DNA of 64,000 bases from Pedobacter polaris (GTDB taxonomy: Bacteria > Bacteroidota > Bacteroidia > Sphingobacteriales > Sphingobacteriaceae), in NCBI RefSeq assembly GCF_005116505.1, contig NZ_SWBR01000002.1, positions 992,314-1,056,313 of the forward strand, read 5' to 3'. Within the stretch, counting starts at the first letter, position 1. Each line of letters opens with the position of its first letter. A program made the translations under genes and the position numbers. The notes beneath the pieces were generated by a model that saw only the letters and a program-made list of their open reading frames with translations, ran no database searches and was not told the DNA's origin. Below, in pieces: positions 60,279 through 64,000 of the stretch.

Positions 60279-60761
60279 TGTCGATTTAAGGGTCTTCGAA
60301 AAGCTCAGACTGACAAGCTATGAGCTATTAATCACAAAGGTCTTTTAGATTTGATGATTCCTTTTTGCTCCTTAGCAACCCTTCAAAAAAAACAATCTCT
60401 TCCCAAGAACCACTGTCCAAAGAGCGCTGGCCCGAAAGAACGGCGAGCCATGCGAAAGCCTGTGAGGGGAAGCATCGTTCTTTCCTGATTTATTCAGATT
60501 GGCTTATATTTTTATAGGCATTCATGAGCTCGCAAGCTCGGTTTTTGCTCAACTTTTCCATCAAGGGAAATTGCGCAGCAATCTTTAACACCCCTAAAAT
60601 ATACAACCGTTAAAAACTTGTTGCCCCCGCGGCAAAGAGCGGACACCTCTAAAGAACCTTTTTATTAAAGGAAATCGAGTAAATACCCATCCGTTAAAAT
60701 AGAGTTATTTTGTGATTTATTTTAGCATTAGTTTATCATCACCTTGACATTCCCAAGTATA
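60279..60761. other. intergenic repeats
   Basis: After the VOC fragment come a palindromic repeat arm (60290-60320) and the second copy of the hairpin element (60404-60650). From 60660 to 60761 it is AT-rich DNA preceding the stop of the 93-aa gene. No gene seen. Confidence 0.55.
60404..60650. repeat. dispersed hairpin element, copy 2 (longer)
   Basis: Matches 52651-52800 at both ends: ccactg.cc.aag.gcgctggcc, GAAAGAACG (60434-60442) / CGTTCTTTC (60476-60484) with the same 33-bp distance, and ccgcggcaaagagcggacacc. It contains about 90 bp more in the middle, including a GAGCTCGCAAGCTC palindrome and ttttccatcaagggaaa. It follows the VOC remnant. Confidence 0.65.
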
Positions 60762-61043
60762 CTACCCACCAGAATACTTCTTCCATGTCTCAATTTTAGC
60801 CTTCTGCCTTGCAATATATGCATCAGCAATCACTTCGGCAGAGCTAGCACCCTCTGTAGTTTCTAATTGCTGTTTCAGCTTATCCTGATCAACATCTGCT
60901 TTATATAAAATCTGTAAAAGTTTAGGAAAATCATCATCAATAAGGTATGCAAAAGTCTTAACCATCACCTCACGCAATTGATTTTCCGAGAGATTTTCAT
61001 CAACCTCAAAGTCTTTACTAATTATTTTTATCAACGAATTCAT
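60762..61043 (-). CDS. small hypothetical protein (93 aa)
   Basis: A soluble, charged, mostly helical 93-aa protein (NQLREVMVKTFAYLIDDDFPKLLQILYKADVDQDKLKQQL; VIADAYIARQKAKIETWKKYS). I do not recognise a named family, although comparable short proteins are common near central-metabolism genes of Bacteroidota. It lies 120 bp downstream of methylmalonyl-CoA epimerase on the same strand; the spacer has typical intergenic palindromic text (taacttataacttgtaact), so co-transcription is unsure. Confidence 0.7.
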   Translation of the reverse strand: MNSLIKIISKDFEVDENLSENQLREVMVKTFAYLIDDDFPKLLQILYKADVDQDKLKQQLETTEGASSAEVIADAYIARQKAKIETWKKYSGG

Positions 61044-61162
61044 TTAGCATTGAAGATGTGTATTACTACACTTATAACTTATAACTTGTAACTTAAAACG
61101 TAAACTTTTAACCATTTTTCAGATCCATTTTAATACTAATGAACCAATGTGCCAATGAACCA

Positions 61163-61570
61163 CTATATCCACTTAATCTCTTGGCAAAGTTCTATTAAAA
61201 CCCCATTTGCTTCTTTTGGGTGCACAAAACAAACCATTTTATTATCTGCTCCTTTTTTAGGCTGGTCATTCAATAAAACAAAGCCCTCTTTCTTTAACCT
61301 ATCCATTTCCTCTAAAATATCATCTACCGCAAAAGCAATGTGATGCACCCCCTCTCCTTTTTTCTCTAAAAACTTAGCGATAGCACTGTCTGGAGAAGTA
61401 GCTACTAACAATTCTATCTTATTTTCTCCGGTCTTTAAAAAGGCAGTATTTACGCTTTCTGAGGCAACCAACTCAGTTTTATAACAATCTGTGTTTAACA
61501 ATCGTTGATAAATATCTATAGAATTAGTTAGGTTTTTAACGGCTATCCCAATGTGTTCAATCTTATTCAT
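61163..61570 (-). CDS. mce: methylmalonyl-CoA epimerase (VOC fold)
   Basis: A 135-aa VOC protein that interconverts (R)- and (S)-methylmalonyl-CoA. Family pattern: KIEHIGIAVKNL (His6 metal ligand), KTGENKIELL, GEGVHHIAFAVDDI (second His) and ANGVLIELCQE (Glu ligand). Length is normal. It works with methylmalonyl-CoA mutase and propionyl-CoA carboxylase in odd-chain and branched-chain acid breakdown; a related carboxylase subunit is encoded near 19 kb. Located just before the divergent isc operon. Confidence 0.92.
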   Translation of the reverse strand: MNKIEHIGIAVKNLTNSIDIYQRLLNTDCYKTELVASESVNTAFLKTGENKIELLVATSPDSAIAKFLEKKGEGVHHIAFAVDDILEEMDRLKKEGFVLLNDQPKKGADNKMVCFVHPKEANGVLIELCQEIKWI

Positions 61571-61637
61571 GGCAAATATGGTTATGTGAATGTAAAAATG
61601 CGAGTTTTAACTATATGTTCATAGCTATAATCTATTA

Positions 61638-61665
61638 TTGTTAGGAAAGTTTTTTCGTATCTTTG
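61638..61665 (+). promoter_or_regulatory. consensus Bacteroidota promoter of the isc operon
   Basis: TTG (61638-61640), 17-bp spacer, TATCTTTG (61658-61665), an exact match to the TTG/TAnnTTTG consensus 26 bp before the iscS start. No obvious IscR-like dyad is visible around it. Confidence 0.65.
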
Positions 61666-61691
61666 TATATTAATAAGAACAAAAATATATA

Positions 61692-62903
61692 ATGGAACTT
61701 CCGATTTACTTAGATAACAACGCCACAACTCCACTAGATCCTAGAGTGTTAGAGGCAATGCTACCATACTTTACCAGCAAATTTGGCAATGCAGCTAGCC
61801 GTAACCACGCTTTTGGTTGGGTAGCAGAAGAAGGTGTAGACTATGCTCGTGAACAAGTGGCTAAGTTAATTGGCTGTACCGAAAAAGAAATTATTTTTAC
61901 CTCTGGCGCAACAGAAGCTGATAATTTAGGTATTAAAGGCGTTTTTGAGATGTACTCAGAAAAAGGTAACCATATTATTACTGCAACAACAGAACATAAA
62001 GCTGTTTTAGATACTTGTAAACATTTAGAGAAATTAGGCGCTAAGGTTACTTATTTAAAAGTAAAAGAAGATGGCTTAATTGATTTAGCAGAATTAGAAG
62101 CTGCAATGACACCACAAACCATTTTAGTAACCATTATGTATGGTAACAACGAAATTGGTGTTGTACAACCTGTAAAAGAAATAGCTGCAATTGCACATAA
62201 ACATGGTGCTTTGTTTTTTACTGATGCTACACAAGCTGTTGGTAAAATTCCCGTAGATGTAAATGCAGATGGAATTGACTTAATGGCTTTCAGTGCACAT
62301 AAAATGTACGGACCAAAAGGTGTAGGTGTTTTATATGTACGTAGAAAAAATCCAAGAGTTAAAGTTACAGCCCAAATGGATGGTGGCGGCCACGAACGCG
62401 GTATGCGTTCTGGAACATTAAACGTACCAGGCATTGTTGGCTTAGGTAAAGCTTGTGAGCTTTGTCGTTTAGAAATGGACGAAGAAGCTAAACGTTTATC
62501 AGCTTTACGTGATAAATTAGAAGCATCTTTAACTACCATGGAAGAAAGTTATGTAAATGGTAATACACAACATCGTTTACCACATGTAGCCAATATCTCT
62601 TTCAAATATGTAGAAGGTGAAGGTTTAATGATGGCAATGAAAGACTTAGCAGTATCTTCTGGATCTGCATGTACTTCGGCATCTTTAGAACCATCTTATG
62701 TATTAAAAAGCTTAGGATTATCTGATGATTTAGCACACTCTTCAATCCGTTTCGGATTAGGGCGTTTTACTACCGAAGAAGAAGTTGATTACGCAATAGA
62801 AAATACTAAAAAAGCAGTAAACCATTTAAGAGACCTTTCTCCACTTTGGGAAATGTTTAAAGAAGGTATCGATTTGAGTAAAATCGAATGGGCTGAGCAT
62901 TAA
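61692..62903 (+). CDS. iscS: cysteine desulfurase
   Basis: A 403-aa PLP enzyme that takes sulfur from cysteine for Fe-S clusters. PLP Lys204 in [11 protein letters not shown], the [11 protein letters not shown] substrate region (71-81), [10 protein letters not shown], and the active-site Cys327 in [14 protein letters not shown]. Length matches IscS (about 404 aa); the Cys loop is of the long IscS type, not SufS. First gene of iscS-iscU-iscA. A 10-bp hairpin (62899-62921) overlaps the stop codon. Confidence 0.95.
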   Translation: MELPIYLDNNATTPLDPRVLEAMLPYFTSKFGNAASRNHAFGWVAEEGVDYAREQVAKLIGCTEKEIIFTSGATEADNLGIKGVFEMYSEKGNHIITATTEHKAVLDTCKHLEKLGAKVTYLKVKEDGLIDLAELEAAMTPQTILVTIMYGNNEIGVVQPVKEIAAIAHKHGALFFTDATQAVGKIPVDVNADGIDLMAFSAHKMYGPKGVGVLYVRRKNPRVKVTAQMDGGGHERGMRSGTLNVPGIVGLGKACELCRLEMDEEAKRLSALRDKLEASLTTMEESYVNGNTQHRLPHVANISFKYVEGEGLMMAMKDLAVSSGSACTSASLEPSYVLKSLGLSDDLAHSSIRFGLGRFTTEEEVDYAIENTKKAVNHLRDLSPLWEMFKEGIDLSKIEWAEH

Positions 62904-62921
62904 TTTGCGGAGCAAATTAAT
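62899..62921 (+). repeat. hairpin at the iscS stop codon
   Basis: ATTAATTTGC / GCAAATTAAT with a 3-nt loop (gga). No T-tract follows, so this is not a standard terminator; it might slow or protect the iscS end of the mRNA. Confidence 0.55.
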
Positions 62922-63077
62922 AGTTAAAAGTTGCAAGTTAAAAGTTATAGGTCTGGGTGTATTATCATTACTCCTAAATAAGTACACCTAAACCTGACAA
63001 CATGTAAATAGAAATTGTTGCATTTTGAGATTTGCCCCGCAACTCACAACCTGTAACTCATAACAAAAGAATTATTC

Positions 63078-63094
63078 ATCTCCGAAAAGGAGAT
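63078..63094 (+). promoter_or_regulatory. small hairpin in the iscU leader
   Basis: ATCTCC-GAAAA-GGAGAT ends 16 bp before the iscU start codon. The purine-rich right arm (aaggagat) is the best Shine-Dalgarno-like sequence in the area, and the stem would mask it. An effect on translation is an inference. Confidence 0.4.
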
Positions 63095-63110
63095 TTAAAG
63101 AAAATAAAAA

Positions 63111-63524
63111 ATGGCATATTCAGAAAAAGTAATGGAACACTATACCAACCCTCGTAATGTTGGTACATTAAATAAAGACAGTAAATCTGTTGGTACAGGT
63201 TTAGTTGGCGCTCCTGAGTGTGGAGATGTAATGCGTTTACAAATTGAAGTAGATGCAAACAATGTAATTACTGATGCTAAATTTAAAACATTTGGCTGTG
63301 GTTCGGCAATTGCTTCTTCATCATTAGCTACAGAGTGGTTAAAAGGAAAAACAATTGATGAAGCATTAACTATAGACAATATGGATATTGTTGAAGAATT
63401 AGCTTTACCACCAGTAAAAATTCACTGTTCTGTTTTAGCAGAAGATGCAATTAAATCGGCAATTAACGATTACCGCGTTAAAAACGGATTAGAAGCATTT
63501 GAATTGGCTAAATCACACCACTAA
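63111..63524 (+). CDS. iscU: iron-sulfur cluster scaffold protein
   Basis: A 137-aa scaffold on which [2Fe-2S] and [4Fe-4S] clusters are built. The three ligand cysteines and Asp are present: Cys37 and Asp39 in APECGDVM, Cys63 in FGCGSAIASSS, and Cys106 in KIHCSVLAEDA. It has the LPPVK motif for the HscA chaperone (residues 99-103), although no hsc genes are in the visible part. 207 bp lie between iscS and iscU. Confidence 0.95.
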   Translation: MAYSEKVMEHYTNPRNVGTLNKDSKSVGTGLVGAPECGDVMRLQIEVDANNVITDAKFKTFGCGSAIASSSLATEWLKGKTIDEALTIDNMDIVEELALPPVKIHCSVLAEDAIKSAINDYRVKNGLEAFELAKSHH

Positions 63525-63588
63525 AATAAGTAGCAAGAGCAAGACTGAGATTTCCTTGCTTGATACTCGATACTCAAATCTTGATACT

Positions 63589-63915
63589 ATGATAACGATA
63601 ACCGATAAAGCAAAAAGCAAAATAGACCACCTAATGCAGGATTCTGAAATGGGTTCTGATTACTTTTTACGTGTTTCTGTGAAAGGTGGCGGTTGCTCTG
63701 GTTTATCTTATAATTTAGATTTCGATAACGAAGTTAAAACCGGAGACCAATTTTTTGAAGACCGTGGCATTAAAATAGCCTTAGATATGAAATCATTTTT
63801 ATACCTAGCAGGTACAGAACTAGATTTTACCGATGGTTTAAATGGTAAAGGATTTGCTTTTAATAATCCAAACGCTAGCCGCTCTTGTGGCTGTGGCGAA
63901 AGTTTTTCTGTTTAA
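63589..63915 (+). CDS. iscA: iron-sulfur cluster assembly accessory protein (IscA/HesB family)
   Basis: The ATG at 63589 (MITITDKAKSKIDHL) gives 108 aa, the family length; 30 upstream codons are open but not conserved in type. The three conserved cysteines are Cys36 (GGGCSGLSY), Cys100 and Cys102 (SRSCGCGESF). A-type carriers deliver Fe-S clusters to apoproteins. It follows iscU by 64 bp and ends in a terminator, closing the operon. Confidence 0.93.
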   Translation: MITITDKAKSKIDHLMQDSEMGSDYFLRVSVKGGGCSGLSYNLDFDNEVKTGDQFFEDRGIKIALDMKSFLYLAGTELDFTDGLNGKGFAFNNPNASRSCGCGESFSV

Positions 63916-63938
63916 TAATACATTTATTAATTTCCCAG

Positions 63939-63967
63939 AGGGTTCCGAAATTTCGGGACCCTTTTTT
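63939..63967 (+). terminator. terminator of the isc operon
   Basis: AGGGTTCCGAAA / TTTCGGGACCCT (one mismatch) followed by a T run, 24 bp after the iscA stop. Confidence 0.9.
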
Positions 63968-64000
63968 GTTGCCTAATTTTCTCATGTAAGGCATTTTAGA

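Noticed and set aside
1..64000. Search by eye for CRISPR arrays, tRNA or rRNA genes, integrases and transposases
   Set aside because: No regularly spaced repeats, no cloverleaf-like or rRNA-like sequence, and no translated frame with integrase or transposase motifs was seen.

Overview
This 64 kb window looks like a chromosomal segment of a Bacteroidota bacterium, most likely of the family Sphingobacteriaceae (Pedobacter-like). The reasons are low GC and AT-rich spacers, near absence of Shine-Dalgarno sites, promoters of the Bacteroidota type (TTG, 17-19 bp, TAnnTTTG), SusC/TonB-type outer-membrane proteins with carboxypeptidase-regulatory domains, GLPGLI proteins, DUF3857 proteins, LytTR/propeller two-component pairs, the futalosine menaquinone pathway (mqnC) and type B L31. 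I see no rRNA, tRNA, CRISPR array, transposase or prophage block, so most of it is core chromosome with small repeat-rich islands.

Layout. 0.4-5.2 kb: two tandem GLPGLI genes and an outer-membrane barrel gene form one + strand operon. 5.7-7.6 kb: a BlaI repressor and a BlaR1-like M56 protease on the - strand. The same compound palindrome (TACGA-N5-TCGTA-N4-TACGA) sits before blaI and before the GLPGLI operon, so the two are probably one regulatory unit. 7.7-10.3 kb: a dicarboxylate/amino-acid symporter followed by two paralogous anchored proteins. 10.4-12.1 kb: an ECF sigma factor, a membrane protein overlapping it and a DUF922 protein. 12.1-20.1 kb, mostly - strand: lipoprotein, GH20 hexosaminidase, trxB, M19 dipeptidase, two MORN-like proteins and an acyl-CoA carboxylase beta subunit. 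20.2-27.4 kb: two hypothetical genes, a LOG-family hydrolase, a large TonB receptor, guaB and ppnP. 27.5-33.3 kb: a phosphoesterase/PQQ-propeller fusion and two transglutaminase-like DUF3857 proteins. 33.4-37.7 kb: GNAT, a two-gene M16 protease and mqnC. 38.0-47.1 kb: 6-bladed propeller plus outer-membrane barrel, two paralogous small secreted proteins, and a LytTR regulator/propeller kinase pair. 47.6-54.4 kb: a very acidic small protein, a GNAT-like protein, an XRE-mpl-prmA-tpiA cluster, a GlmU-like nucleotidyltransferase and rpmE2.

54.4-56.9 kb is the least ordinary region. It has a 66-aa HTH-like protein, a perfect hairpin, a cluster of ACCGTC/GACGGT repeats, a MITE-like element, a short direct repeat, a 189-aa protein of unknown function, and a relic that resembles a TPP riboswitch. 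57.0-61.6 kb holds an amidase, a Crp/Fnr regulator, a secreted alpha/beta hydrolase, a frameshifted VOC pseudogene, a small hypothetical gene and methylmalonyl-CoA epimerase. 61.7-64 kb is the iscS-iscU-iscA iron-sulfur cluster operon, ending in a terminator.

Two themes recur. First, adjacent paralogue pairs occur six times (GLPGLI, 170/171-aa, MORN, DUF3857, M16, 168-aa), which points to frequent local duplication. Second, non-coding repeats fill the spacers: at least three families of short palindromic or MITE-like elements, some present as full, half and core copies. All functional statements come from reading motifs and translated sequence by eye; no database search was run.
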